A stretch of 64,000 nucleotides of DNA from Porpolomopsis calyptriformis (GCA_951640195.1 CATOCQ010000001.1:1-64000); one strand, 5' to 3'; shown: positions 24,425 through 37,200, counted from the first letter of the stretch. Notes: a model not told the origin generated them from the sequence alone. Translations and numbers: made by a program.

Positions 24425-25560
24425 ATGGCAAGTTCATCCTCAACCTCATCGTCGATCAGTACGTCATTCCGATTAACTCTATTCCGTCATGTCTCCCTTC
24501 CTTCTCACCACTCAGTCAATCATCGCCTATTTGAATTCAATTGTCATCCTCATTCTCGGTGGTAATTCTCTCTCTTTTCTTCCTATTCCAATCCTAATCC
24601 CCTTTCAGCTCTGGGTCATACTCAATTAGATCCCCTCATTCACTCCCCTCTTTTGCCTTCCTCTCTTCTCATCATCGTCTCCCATGCCCCGCCCCAGCTC
24701 CCGTCCGACACTTTCCCCACAGTCAGGATCATCTCCCTCGCAGCGCCAGCCCAAGAACGCCGCAGCCATCCCCCTCGTAGACGCCCTCGAGCGCGCTGAA
24801 CGTGTCGCCCGTGTCTGGAGATCCCACAGACTCCCTGGCATCCTCTACCTCTCCGATATCGACGACGGCGCCCTCTTCAAGTCAAAGTCCCCCATTCCCT
24901 CAGTCAACCCCGCTCAGCGTTCCTTTGACGCCATATTCAATTTTCTCCCCTCAAACGTATCCGACAAGTCTCTCCTCAAACAGACCATCCTGCTCACCAC
25001 CGTCGCCCATCCCTTCCTCTGCGAACCCTTCCCCACCCCCGCCGCCGCCTCTCAGCCTCGCAACAGGTGGTCCATATTCCATTTTGCCTCTTCCCCCCCC
25101 CAATACTCTCCCCCGTCATCAAACAACGCGCTCTCCTCGTGCACGTCCTCCCTCGCTCCCCCCATCACTACCACTCCCCCCCTTCTTCTCCACTCCAAAA
25201 AATCGCCAGCGGTCCCAACTCTTGCAAACTCGTCGATTCCATCCATGCTTTCCTCCTCAATTTCGCTTATCCCTCCATTCCCTCTCCCATAGATGCCTTG
25301 ACCATCGAACGTGCAGCCCCTTACGTCTTACCCGCCACATCTCTCGCTATCAGGATACAATATGCACATATTTCAGCTCCCGCTTCCCCAACAACACCCG
25401 ATCACCCTACGCCCAATCAAAACATTCTATCCATTTCGGACATCATTCTTCTCGGCCTTCTCGACCCTCCTTCCTCCAAATCCCCCATCCTAAAACAGAA
25501 ACAAAGGACGGATGGTACCCAACCCCGAACCTATCTCGACTCTCAAAACGACATTCTCAT
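24425..25560 (+). pseudogene. Unidentified gene with frame breaks
   Basis: ATG 24,425 begins a Ser/Thr stretch. Two likely introns lead to LGHTQLDPLIHSPLL, SSLLIIVSHAPPQ and TVRIISLAAPA. The sense then continues in another frame (ALERAERVARVWRSHRLPG, LLKQTILLTTVAHPF) and near 25,080 in a third (SCKLVDSIHAFLLNFAYP). The shifts lie near homopolymers (C9 around 25,090), so they are either decay or assembly errors. I do not recognise the protein. It seems to run without a clear gap into the TRAPPC11 relic. Confidence 0.4.
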
Positions 25561-27225
25561 CCTCGTCCCAGATGACCCGCAGTACCTTACGGCACACTCT
25601 CCCTTGTCTCCACTGACCCCTCTTCCCTGATGGCCCATCTGGATCCGCAAGCACACTACGCTGGTACCAAGCGTCTTTGTCCTTTTCATTTGAGCTACCA
25701 TCTGTTACTCCTCGTTCACCCCTTGACCCGCCAGATCCAGACCGAGAACGCGAAAGGGCAGATGAGGAGCGGCGTAAGGACTCTGAACTCTCAGCGGGCG
25801 CAAGAAGAGCACAAGTGAGCGTGGCATAAAGCTCACAGTTGTTCTTACTGCCACACGACGCATGCTAGGTGAGTTCCTGTTGCTTCTCTTCAATATATTC
25901 ACCTCATTGTTAATAGACGACCGGTTACTGGATGCACGTCTCACTTACATCCGGAGACAGAGCGTCACGCGCGGCGCTCTTTGTCCTGAGCCCAGTAAGC
26001 CCGTCAGAACTCGGTGATTTCGTACAGAGGTACGCCTCTTTTCATTTGCAACCATCAATTATGCGACGAAAGTGCACTGTTTCCCTATCATGTCACCAAA
26101 ACTTTTGCGTTTTTATTGTCGGACGATCAGTACAAACCATATTGTAGCTTGCAGCAGGCCTTGTACGAACCCGCACTGGAGTACTACACCAATCACTCGA
26201 AACGTGTACGCCGGAAACGAAACCGCCACACACAATCAGGATCTAGCCATATCTCAAACTCACCTCTTGGGACAGCAAGGCCGCTACGTCCTGAGGGGTG
26301 GACTGTGCGCTATGAGTACAAGATGGCATGCTTTGCAGAGTTTCGAGGCGAAGACGGCGATTCTCCCACCTCGCACGAAACGTTGGTCGGAGGCCAAGGT
26401 ACTTGCAGATTGTATTAACGTGAAGGTAAATCCCTCTATCTAGCAATCTCGGCCTAAAATTTAGAACGTCCTCGAAAATTCTCATCCGATCTCAGGTCTC
26501 AAAGCTCTATCTTTATAATAACGAGCACACGCTTGCGCTCTCGCATCACAATACCCACGCCCGCCGCTTTGCCAACTTTTCGCGTGGTTGGGGGATTGGT
26601 GAAGAGACGTACGAGTTTTGGAGCTGGATGGCAAGACAGTTGCGTATCATCCTTTCCTCGTCACTCCTCAAGTTTCAAACAGTATTTTCGATACTCCAGA
26701 TACCGTGTCTTTGCCGAATTACTCGAGCAGGGCACGCAATCCACACTCACCATCCAATCTCATCTCCCCGCCCCTGTATCCTTATCCTCCACCTCACGCT
26801 CTTCCGTACCTTTGACCATCCAAGCCAACGCTGGGATAAATGCGAGTCATGCATTGCAGCATCCTGGGTACTATTATCACATGGCAGCTCGGTACACTGA
26901 ATTGAGAAGGGAACGTTTTCTGGCCGCTCTGAAGATGGAGGTAAGCATGCAAATATCGGACGATGTCTGGTTGATCTGATTATGGTGCGGGCCCTGCAGA
27001 CCTCCCCCGGATTCGTGAACGAGAAGAAGGTGGATCATCTAACGATCATCTTGGAGGTCCGTATCATCCTCTTGGCCAACTCATTGCGCAGCCGGTTCAA
27101 AGACAATTGCCCCTGTTTTTTTCCTCGTTGTCAACTGCAGCTATACACAAAGTCATACGAGTTATTCAAAAAGTACAGTCCGATAAACGGGCAGAATCAG
27201 AGCCAAGGCCGGCTGTGTTTGAGTG
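25560..27225 (+). pseudogene. TRAPPC11 (TRAPP subunit 11) relic
   Basis: Exon pieces match the foie gras region of TRAPP complex subunit 11, a tether of ER-Golgi traffic: STLRWYQASLSFSFELP, LLDARLTYIRRQS, GALFVLSPVSPSELGDFV, LYEPALEYYTNHSKRVRR, GWTVRYEYKMACFAEFRG, ILPPRTKRWSEAKVLADC, YNNEHTLALSHHNTH, NFSRGWGIGEETYEFWSW, ALQHPGYYYHMAARYTELR and NEKKVDHLTIILE. Lesions: a frame change near 25,620, another at GTGGCATAAAG (about 25,830), an internal loss where FAEFRGED jumps straight to TAILPPR (about 26,355), and a 3' end at about 27,220 where it meets the sterol reductase fragment. The N-terminal part of the gene is not seen. Confidence 0.75.
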
Positions 27226-27229
27226 TCTC

Positions 27230-27394
27230 GAGTGGGAGGCGGGGTGGGCAACCGCCTGAATGCTCTGAGCAGGCAAAGTAGAGGAAGTAGGTTGTGAAGG
27301 GGACGGAGAGGGTGACGAAAAGGGCGCCCGGAGGACCGAAGAATTCGTAGGATTTTGTGCGTTGATTGAGGAGAGGTTTGGAATTGGAAGACAT
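27230..27394 (-). pseudogene. Sterol C-14 reductase first-exon fragment (ERG24-like)
   Basis: From ATG 27,392-27,394 the minus strand reads MSSNSKPLLNQRTKSYEF, FGPPGALFVTLSVPFTTY and LYFACSEHSGGCPP, the start and first membrane helix of the fungal delta(14)-sterol reductase/ERG4 family of ergosterol synthesis. Homology ends at about 27,230, where the TRAPPC11 relic arrives from the other side; the remaining ~400 residues are absent. ERG4 rather than ERG24 is possible, since only the N-terminus is left. Confidence 0.6.
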
Positions 27395-27459
27395 GGTGAG
27401 AGATAAGATGAGGAAACGGTTCTGCACGTGTTGAGCTTATTACCCTCCTCCTCCTCGCT

Positions 27460-28985
27460 GTCGTTGACGATGACCAACATCGTCGACAATCAATCACCAT
27501 CCCGTATCTTGTCGCTCTCTTGTCCATCTATGAGCTTGGTCCTTCGGCGGCTCCAATCCCCAGATACGATGGCCCCACAGATAAACAGATGGATATCATC
27601 CTCAGGTCGCTCAGTGCAATGGCGAGACGGATGTACACTGCAGAAGACACGCTTGCTTCCATTAAAGCGTCCGAGAGCTGGCAATTGAACGGACAAGATA
27701 CAAAAAAGAGACGAAGTGTGGGTGATATACCCTCCTTCACCAACGAGCTTTCACCGCATTCTATCTATCATCACATCATCGCCAACGGTGAGTCCCATCC
27801 AAGCAACAATAATGGCACCACCGAACAGGACGTCGAAATGGAACCACGAGATGACGACCATCCATCCACCATCCCCTGTCCACCCCCAAATGGCCGCCCG
27901 GAACATTCCTCCCTCGAAAACCTCACAGGCTTTGCCCCAACCAAGCACACCCGATACCTTTACACCACAACGGCCTCCGCGCCGGCCTTTTCCCATGGAC
28001 ATCACTCCACCTGCCCGACCTGCGGGAGGGTCACCACCGACGCCACCACCATGAGACATGTGTACACCGACCCTTCTGTCGGTTTGTCTTCCGTTGCGTT
28101 CGAGAGCGGGATGAGTGCCGTCGAGGAGCTGCGGTTGCTCAATGCACAAGTCCAAGATGTCGCTCGTGTTTGTAACGCCGTCGCTAGGGGTGACTTATCT
28201 CAGAAGATAACCGTGCCAGTACAGGGCGTTGTCATGGTCCAACTCAAAGACGTTATCAATACTATGGTGCGAATTACTCTATCATAATTCCATTGTACGC
28301 TACCGTTATATTGTACATAGGTCGATAAATTGGGACAGTTCGCTAAGGAGGTTACTCGAGTCAGTCAATAGGTCGGCACAGAAGGGTAAGTGATCTTTTA
28401 CCACCCCTCGTTGGCTGCAACATGCAGAATTACTATTTAGTAAACTCGGCGGACAAGCTCTTGTCCTCGACGTCGAAGGAACCTGGCGAGAACTCACAGG
28501 CGTAGTCAACAACCTTGCCGCTAATCTCACTAGTCAAGTCCGGTCGATTGCAAAAGTCACCAAGGCAGTCGCACTAGGAGACTTGTCCAAGCAGATCGAA
28601 GTGGACGCGGCGAGATCTTAGATTTGAAGAACACCGTGAACGGTATGGTCGTGCGACTCCGTGCGTTGGCGGCGGAAGTGACGAGGGTGACACTGGAAGT
28701 AGGCAGTCAAGGGAAGCTCGGGGGGCAAGCGCATGTTCCAGACGTGGAAGGTGTTTGGTTCGAGCTTGTCAGGAATGTAAGTGTCTATTTTTGAGTTTTT
28801 ATGTGGATGTACGGTTGCCTTATCTCATTCTTATAAAAGGTCAATCGAATGTGCTCAAGTTTAACCGATCAAGTTCGCTCGATTGCCCATGTCACCACCG
28901 CTGTAGCCAAGGGCGACCTTACACAGAAGATTGAGATACTTGTCGAGGGGGAGATGGCAACGCTCAAAGGAACTGTGGATATTAC
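27460..28985 (+). pseudogene. Group III histidine kinase (Nik1/Os-1 type) HAMP relic
   Basis: The readable part begins near LGPSAAPIPRYDGP and contains [107 protein letters not shown] and [17 protein letters not shown]: at least three of the alternating HAMP domains of the fungal osmosensing hybrid kinase (target of phenylpyrrole fungicides). Lesions: TAG at 28,369-28,371 where Glu is expected, a frame change at about 28,605-28,612, and an abrupt end at ~28,985. The kinase, ATPase and receiver domains are missing. Confidence 0.8.
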
Positions 28986-29046
28986 CCTGCTTGAGACAAA
29001 CCTGCAATAAAAAATTGGATACAATATTAAGAATATTAAAAAAGTG

Positions 29047-30192
29047 TTACTGACTTTGTTGTTGGAGCAGCCCCTTCAGATATGCCAACTCTTCCTTGTG
29101 CTGCTCCTCGCGTCTTGCTACCGCTTCCTCATGCTGCCGCTCCGCCTCCTCGCGTCTCGCTACCGCTTCCTCATGCTGCCGCTCCGCCTCCTCGCGTCTC
29201 GCTACCTCTTCCTTGTGCTGCTCCTCGCGTCTTGCTACCGCTTCCTCATGCTGCCGCTCCGCCTCCTCGCGTCTTGCTACCGCTTCCTCATGCTGCCGCT
29301 CCGCCTCCTCGCGTCTCGCTACCTCTTCCTGGAGCTGCTGCTCACGTCTTGCTACCTCTTCCTGGAGCTGCCGCTCACGTCTTGCCAACTCTTCCTGGTG
29401 CTGCTGCTCCACCCGTCCCTCTGCCTCGAGGGTCTTCTTACAAAACCTTTCCCACTCCGCGCGGTACTTTTCAAGGACCTCCGTAACATCGGGAGGTGAT
29501 TCTGTGACCTGCACAGACTTGAACCTTCCTGCCTTCACATTATTCCCATCATCAACAACGTAGCCACCAAACTCGATCCGCAACATCTCACAAACTGCCC
29601 CTGCAAACAAATAACACTGGGAGGTGAAGAGAACGTAATGGGGCCAGTGGTCATGCAGGACCATCAGCATAACCATCAGTTGCGCAACCGACATCGCCTT
29701 GGACAGTCGGATGGTCCTGAGTCGTATGTGATCTTTAGCTAGGTAGTCATCGAATGAATATTTATCCCGGGCTTTTGAGCCAGGAAGTAAGAGTGTATCC
29801 TTTGCTTTTATGGTATTTTCGGACAAGGAAGCAAGCGAGGTGGATGAGCTGGAGGGTGAGCAGTTTCCGACTGGGCCGTCTCCTCCTGCTCGTTCAGCGT
29901 GAAAAAAAGTCTTAGCGATGGGTGATCCATCAATGTCGACGATGTCAATGTCGAGGAGGACTGATTCGTGGAAGACAGTAGAAGACTGCTTGAAGTGAGT
30001 CGCCTGGCGGACGAAAGCTGAGTTAGCCAAGTCGAGGTTTTCCTTGCTCTTTACAAATTGGCTGAGCACCGAGACGGGGAGTGACTGATCCTCCCCAGGC
30101 AAGAGCAAGTGGTCGGTGGACATTGGATTGTTCGCTACGAAAAACTTTGAGAATACAGAACGGACAGTGGATAGAAATGATTTGGGAGCCAT
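29047..30192 (-). CDS. Coiled-coil protein with tandem ARREE repeats
   Basis: A single uninterrupted frame of 381 codons from ATG 30,190-30,192. The N-terminal two-thirds is globular, with SVLSQFVKSKENLDLA, LMVMLMVLHDHWPHYVLF and TSQCYLFAGAVCEMLRIEFG; the H-x-x-L..QCY.FA pattern recurs in uncharacterised mushroom proteins. Residues ~270 to the end are a charged coiled coil built of near-identical blocks (ARREEAERQHEEAV). The repeats make the opposite strand look like several long Leu/Ala-rich frames, which are shadows. Unlike all its neighbours the frame is intact, so it may be expressed or a young arrival. Confidence 0.65.
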   Translation of the reverse strand: MAPKSFLSTVRSVFSKFFVANNPMSTDHLLLPGEDQSLPVSVLSQFVKSKENLDLANSAFVRQATHFKQSSTVFHESVLLDIDIVDIDGSPIAKTFFHAERAGGDGPVGNCSPSSSSTSLASLSENTIKAKDTLLLPGSKARDKYSFDDYLAKDHIRLRTIRLSKAMSVAQLMVMLMVLHDHWPHYVLFTSQCYLFAGAVCEMLRIEFGGYVVDDGNNVKAGRFKSVQVTESPPDVTEVLEKYRAEWERFCKKTLEAEGRVEQQHQEELARRERQLQEEVARREQQLQEEVARREEAERQHEEAVARREEAERQHEEAVARREEQHKEEVARREEAERQHEEAVARREEAERQHEEAVARREEQHKEELAYLKGLLQQQSQ

Positions 30193-30309
30193 TATAATGG
30201 TGACGAACACGAGCAAAACAGGCAGAGTACGCGAGGCTTTCCTTCAACATGAACCGATCCATATACTGTATAAGTCGTTTTGCCCGCGCACTCACCACCA
30301 CTCACTTCA

Positions 30310-31205
30310 ACCAGTTATTCAGAGCTCTTCGCTTCTCGCGGCGCGAATGTCGTCGTTAGCGACGTCAGTGCTGCCGCTGCCCAGAAAGTTGTTGACGAGG
30401 TCATCAAGTGTTTGTCAATCCATGTCCTGCAATATCCGACAAGTTAATTCCATTCTACAGCCGGCAGCAAGGCGGTCGCAAATACGTCCTCGGTGACAGA
30501 CGGGGGTGCTGTTATACAGTCTGCACTTGATGCGTTCGGCGCGGTGACCATCCTGATCAACAATGCCAGTAGTTTACAAGACAAGGGGTGAGTTTTTCTC
30601 AATGAAACTCGTCTGGGCGTAATTTATTATAACCCCGGTGTTATCGTCATCGTTTTTTGTGACGGACTCACTCGCAAACATTTATGAGGTCTCATCGGAT
30701 TCACCAAAACCGTGGCGCGAGAAGGCGTCAAATACGGAATCAAGAAGATTCGCAACTTGTCAGGGACGCTAAAGGGGTCCACATCGATCCAACTACACCG
30801 AGCGAGATGTAATCCTGTATGACATAGGAATTGGTGCGGCAGCAAAGGAACTCCAATGGACGTATGAGGGACACGATGAATCCAGTGCCCTTCCCACTTT
30901 TGGAGTTATCCCTCAGTTCCTTGCCAGCGCTGGCATCCCGTTGGGCTGGCTCCCCAACTTCAACCCAGTTAGTCAACTGCTAATACCTTGCTTCCGACAC
31001 CGACTCTGCTTCAGGCGAAATTACTCCATGGAGAACAGTACTTGGCTATGAGAGGCAGTATTCCCACCAGCGGCGAGTTGGTGAACGAGGTTCGGTTAGT
31101 CTTGACTCGTGAAGTACGAGACGTGAATGGGCCAGTGTCGGATTAATGGAAGTTCTCGATAAAGGCAAAGCGGCGGCTGTCACGCTCAGTAAAAACGCAA
31201 AGTCG
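30310..31205 (+). pseudogene. FOX2-type peroxisomal multifunctional enzyme relic
   Basis: Pieces in the right order but with gaps: YSELFASRGANVVVSDVS (Rossmann fold), AVANTSSVTDGGAVIQSA, FGAVTILINNAS, GLIGFTKTVAREGVKYG, then much later ILYDIGIGAAAKELQWTYEG, PTFGVIPQFLASAGIPLGW and HGEQYLAMRGSIPTSGELVN. These belong to the dehydrogenase and hydratase-2 parts of the fungal beta-oxidation enzyme Fox2. The catalytic Tyr/Lys region of the dehydrogenase and hundreds of residues between the parts are gone. The relic stops at ~31,205, immediately before the first readable codon of the FAS relic. Confidence 0.75.
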
Positions 31206-31233
31206 GGTTAGTCGTGCTATATATAGCACGTTT

Positions 31234-34200
31234 GTGACCTCTTTCCTTACATCCATGGTCAACGAGGTTCTCCAACCCCTCGCAGTTGCTCGTCAAGATA
31301 CACTCTTCTACCCTCATGGCATGGAGGTCGTCGCTTGGCTCTCTAAAACCATTCCTCGCCCTTCTACCATCTATCTCGCATCTATCCCTATTTCTTCACC
31401 TCTCATTGGCCTCACACAACTTGCCCAGTACCTGGTTGTCTGCCGTGTCTCTGGTCTCACTCCAGGTGAACTCCGTGATCGTATTGCTGGCGCGACTGGT
31501 CATTCGCGACGCCTAGTATCAGCCGTAGCCATCGCCGCATCTAGCTCTTTCGAGTCCTTCATGGACAATGCTCGTAAAGCGATTCGGTGGCTGTTTTTCT
31601 CTGGTTTGCGTGGACAACAAGCATTTCCCGTAACGTCTCTAGAGCCGAGTATTGTCCAGGACACAGTTGAGGGTGGAGAGGGCGTGCCGAGCCCTATGCT
31701 TTCTGTGACTGGCCTCTCGTTAAAGGACTTGGAGCCACACGTGAAGAAGACGAACTCCCACCTCCCCGAAAACGCCAAGTTGACAGTATCTTTGCATAAT
31801 GGGCCACGCGCATTTGTTATCACTGGACCAACGCGCTCGTTGTGTGGACTTGTAACGAATTTGAGGAATGTTCGTGCACCCAACGGGATCGATCAGAGCA
31901 AAACGCCATTTTCACAACGCAAGTCTGTATTTTCCATTCGTTTCTTAGTTGTTGGCGTCCCGTATCACAGCACATATCTTGCCGGCGCGGGAGAAAAGCT
32001 CTGTGTAGAGGATCTCGGGGGAGAGGATCTCTGGAAGCCCGAGGACCTGCAGATACCAGTTTTTCACACCGAGGATGGTGCGTTTTGTCGTCTCTTTCAC
32101 CTTCGACATAATGACGAGCCGGTTGCACAGGTTCAGATTTGCGACTGTTTTCAGGGTCGATCACGCGTTTACTCTGCGATCAAATATTTACGTTACCCAT
32201 TCACTGGTCAGTTGCGACCAACTTCCCGAAGGCAGCGACCCATGCGATTGATTTTGGTCCTGGCGGCTTGAGCGGGATCGGACCTCTCACTGCGCGCAAT
32301 CTAGATGGACGAGGAGTTCGGGTTATTGTTGTTGGGGATAAAGGCAAGGGTGATGTTGAACTCTACGATACGCAATGCGTCAAGTTCGAGGATCGATGGA
32401 GTGAGCAATGGGCGCCGGGCTTGGTGCGGACAAGGTTCGTTTAATGATACCGATATCTTCCGTTATTCTCTAATCCATCAATAGCGATGGTGTGATACAT
32501 CTCGATACCCCGTTTTCTCGTCTCTTGGGCAAACCGCCGATCATGGTTGCCGGTATGACCCCCACCACTGTAAAAGCTGGTTTCGTCAGTGCTGTTCTTG
32601 AGGCTGGATACCATGTTGAACTTGCTGGCGGAGGGCACTACAGCGCTGCTGCATTGCGTGCCAAAGTTTCCGAAATACAGACGAAGATCCCCGCCGGGAT
32701 TGGCATCACACTCAACTCCCTTTACATCAACCCTCGTCAGTTCGGTTTCCAGCTCCCTCTATGGCAACAGTTACGGCAAGAAGGGCTGCCTATAGAAGGG
32801 TTTTGCGTTGCCGCCGGCATTCCGACTACGGAGAAAGCTGCCGAGATTATTGAGGGGCTGAGGAACGCTGGGATTAAGCACGTCGCATTCAAGCCTGGTA
32901 GTACCGATGGCATTCGACAGGTTGTCAACATTGCTGCTTCAAATCCCGACTTCCCCATCATTTTACAATGGACTGGCGGGCGGGCCGATGGGCACCATTC
33001 ATTCGAGGACTTTCATCAACCTATTCTTGCAACGTATCGCTTCATTTGCCAGCAAAAAAATATCTCCCTTGTAGCCGGATCTGGTTTTGGTGCCGCTGAT
33101 GATGTGTGGCCATACCTAACCGGGGACTAGTCTGTCTCGTACGACGTCCAGCCCATGCCCTTCGACGGCTTTCTATTCGCAAGCCGTGTCATGGTTGCGA
33201 AAGAAGCGCACACAAGCTCGTCAGTGAAAGACTTGATCGTTGCGGCCCCTGGTGTGGAGGACAGGGGCTGGGAAGGTACATACGTGAAGCCGACGGGGGG
33301 GATTTCACTGTGCGGTCCGAGCTCGGAGAGCCGATTCATAAGATTGCGACACGGGGCGTCAAGTTGTGGAAAGAGTTCGACGACACCGTATTCAGCCTAC
33401 CAAAGGAAAAACGCATGGCATGGCTAACAGAGCGTAGAGCGGAAGTTATAGAGAAATTAAACAAAGACTTCAGCAAGCCATGGTTTGGATGGAAGAAGGA
33501 CGATAGCGTTGCAACCGATCTTGGTGCTATGACATATGAAGAGGTGGTATTGAGGATGGTGAGACTCATGTTCGTGAAGCACGAGAACCGATGGGTGGAT
33601 ACGTCCTTGAGGAATTTGACGGGTGACTGGTTGAGGAGAGTAGAGGAACGTTTTGCAGGCGTGAATGGCGGTGGCGACAAACCATCACTTTTGCAGAGCT
33701 TTGCAACGCTCGACGACCCCCTACCGTTCGTCGATTTGTTCTTCAGAGCATATCCGTTAGCCAGGGAGCAACCTTTGGCCTCAGAAGATAAGGCATATTT
33801 CTTGGCCATCTCTCAGAGACTTGGACAAAAACTCGTACCCTTCATTCCCGTGCTGGATGCCAATTTCGAAGTATGGTTTAAGAAGGTATGTGACCCAACC
33901 AGAATTATCGACAGATTGTTCTAATTAGGTGTGACCTTCCGACAGGACTCTTTGTGGGCAGCTGAGGATATCGAAGGCGTTTTTGATCAAGACCCTCAAC
34001 GAGTTTGCATCTTGCAAGGACCGGTGGCTGTGAAACATTCTAAAGTCAAGGATCCAGCCATCAAGGATCTACTTGATAGCGTCAATTCATCTCTCATCCA
34101 GAAGCTTGTAGAGCACCGTTATGGCGGCGACGAATCCAAAATCCCCTCTGTCGACTACCTGGCTGTAAAACCCAAGGCTGCTTCTCCGGACTTCCTGGTG

Positions 34201-37200
34201 CCGTTCAACATCCAGCGAGTGGAGACAGAGGCCGAAACTTCCAAGTGATGGGTACTGCGGCACCTGAGCAGTCCCTGTGGTTAGAGACGTTAGCTGGCCC
34301 CCAAATCGGATGGTTGCGGGCTCTTTTCTGCTCACCGACCATTGTGCAAGGTTCATCGTATGTCAGTAACCCCATTCATCGACTCCTTGCTCCTCGTTCT
34401 GGACAAAGAGTTGTCGTTACCTTGTTGGATTCATCCCCTGTTTCCGTCACCGTCTATGGTGCCGCCCGGTCGAATAACGTTCAAACGCCGGCCTTCAAAG
34501 CAGTAGAAATTCAATATGACGCCCAATCAAAGCTGATCAATATTACGGTTTTCGAAGAACGTCAGGGAGTCTCAGTTCCTCTCCACTTACGATTTGTGTA
34601 TAAGCCTTCCATGGGCTCAGTTCCAATTCATGAAATCGCGGAGGGCCGCAACACTCGGATCAAGGAATTTTACTGGAAGCTTTGGTTTGGCGATGAAGCT
34701 GTCCTCCCTAACCTTGACATCCACGATGTATTCGTTGGCCCCGAAGTCACAATTGATGTCACTGACGTAGCAAGATTTTGTGGTGTTGTTGGCAATCAAG
34801 GCGAGGCCTTCAACACCGTTAGGAACACGAAGGTTCAGGCGCCTATGGACTTCGCAATCGTGACTGGATGGCAGGCAAGTCTCATATTCATAAATATTTA
34901 TGGTACTTTGACGGTGGTCCACAGGCAATCATAAAGTCGATATTCCCATTTGCAATTGATGGAGATCTCCTTAAACTTGTCCACCTTTCCAACGGCTTCC
35001 GCATGGTCGATGGTGCGAAACCACTTCAAGTTGGGGATGTCTGCAAGGCGGAAGCTCGAATCGTCTCGGTCACAAATGCGAACGAGGGCAAGATAGTCAA
35101 GGTGAAAGGTTATGTTCGTCGTGGCGACAAACCAGTTATCGAGGTAGTATCGGCATTTCTTTATCGTGGTCGCTTCTCCGACTACCAGAATACATTTGAG
35201 ACAACGGAGGAACCCGACTATCTAGTTGAGCTTGCAAACGACGCTGCCGTTGGGGTGCTGCAGTCGAAGGAATGGTTCAAATGGGATGATGAATCTAGAC
35301 CACTCCTGGCTGGCACATGGCTTATTTTCCGTATCGAGTGGCAAGTTTCATTCAAGGACAAGACCTCATACTGCGATGTCTCGGTCTCTGGCAGCGTCTT
35401 CGTTAGAGACCTTCTGAGACGCTTGGTCAAGGTCGGATCTGTGGACTTCCAACAGGACGATTGTAAAGGTAACCCCGTCCTCGCGTACTTGCAACGTCAC
35501 GGCAGCCCTCAAGGGCTTGCGGTGCCCTTGGCGAACGGCGGTTACTCACTGACCAGCCCCGCCAAAGCCGTATTCAGTGCCCCCCTTACTAACGAACCAT
35601 ACTCTGACGTCTCGGGTGATTTCAACCCCATCCACGTGAACCCGTACTTCTCTGACTATGCGTCTCTCCCCGGCACCATCACACATGGTTTGTGGACTAG
35701 TGCTGCAACACGTTGCCACGTCGAGAATGTTGTTGCGGAAGGTCACTCCGAACGGGTCCTTGCGTGCGTGGTACTTATCACTGAGACGGAATTATTGACG
35801 GATTTTGTTTCTCAAAGCTATAATGTTACGTTTGTGGGGATGGTCCTGCCCGGTGACGAATTGACCGTCAGTATCAAACATGTTGCTATGCGGGATGGTC
35901 ACATCGTCGTCCAAATCGAGACAGGAAATAGTCGTGGCGAGAAGGTTCTTGAAGGCTCAGCGGAGGTTGCACAGCCCACCACCGTCTGTATTCACCGGCC
36001 AAGGATCTCAAGAACCAGGTATGGGTATGGATCTTTACAATAGTTCCCCTGCCGCCCGCGCAGTGTGGGAGAGTGCCGATGCTCATCTCCGCAATGTGTA
36101 TGGATTCTCTATCGTGGAGATAGTCAAAGACAACCCGAAGGAGAAAACTATTCACTTTGGTGGAATCAAAGGTCAAGCCATTCGCCAACGATACATCGAT
36201 ATGACATACGACACAATGGACAAGGACGGTAACGTCAAGACTCTCCCCCTCTTCGCCGATATCGACGTTCGCACTCCCAAATATACATTTAGTCATCCGA
36301 ATGGACTGCTCTTTGCTACCCAATTTGCACAGATCGCTCTCGTCGTTACCGAGAAGGCCGCATTCGAGGACCTTCGGATGAAGGGTCTCGTGCAGAAGGA
36401 CTGTGCTTTTGCCGGACACTCTTTGGGCGAGTATTCCGCACTGGCCTCGATCACAGACGTCCTTCCCATTTTGTCTCTTGTTGACGTTGTCTTCTACCGT
36501 GGAATCACAATGCAGCGTGCTGTGGAGCGAGACTCCGAAAACCGGTCTAATTACGCCATGTGTGCCGTCAACCCGAGTCGAATCTCGAAGACATTCGGCG
36601 ATGCAGCCCTGCGTGAGGTAGTTGACAGCATCGCTCTATCAACTAGCTGTCTCCTTGAAATCGTCAATTACAATGTCGAGGTGTGTTGCGTTTGGTGTAC
36701 CTTTAACTGGTGTTGATCTTTCGGTAATCTTGCAGGGTCAACAATACGTTTGTGCTGGGGAGCTCGTGGCACTTGAAACGATGACGAATGTCCTCAATTA
36801 TTTGAAAGTCCAAAAAATTGACATTGCCAAGGTGAAATTAATTCAAGTGTTAAACTAAATGTGGCTAACAAAGTTTATGCAGCTCACTGAAACATACACT
36901 GTTGAGAGGGTCAAAGAGATGCTGGGAGAGATCGTCAAGAGTTGTTTCGAACGAGCTAAAGAACAGCAAAAAGTCGAAGGCCATATAAAGCTCGAACGTG
37001 GTTTTGCAACAATCCCCCTCCCTGGTATTGATGTACCTTTCCATTCCCGCTATCTTTGGGCTGGGGTCATGCCATTCCGAGCTTGTAGGATAACTCAACC
37101 GCTACCTGAATTCTGATAACTAATATCCATATTGCAGATCTTTCAAAAAAGCTCAAGGCCGATCACCTGAATCCCGACGTGCTCGTCGGAAAGTATATCC

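Noticed and set aside
24802..25575. 257-codon plus frame as a real protein
   Set aside because: It is a Pro/Ser-rich alternative reading of C-rich DNA. The frames that retain sensible sequence in this region are others.
29044..29563. Three long Leu/Ala-rich plus-strand frames
   Set aside because: They are antisense shadows of the tandem coiled-coil repeats of the minus-strand gene, which keep all frames open.
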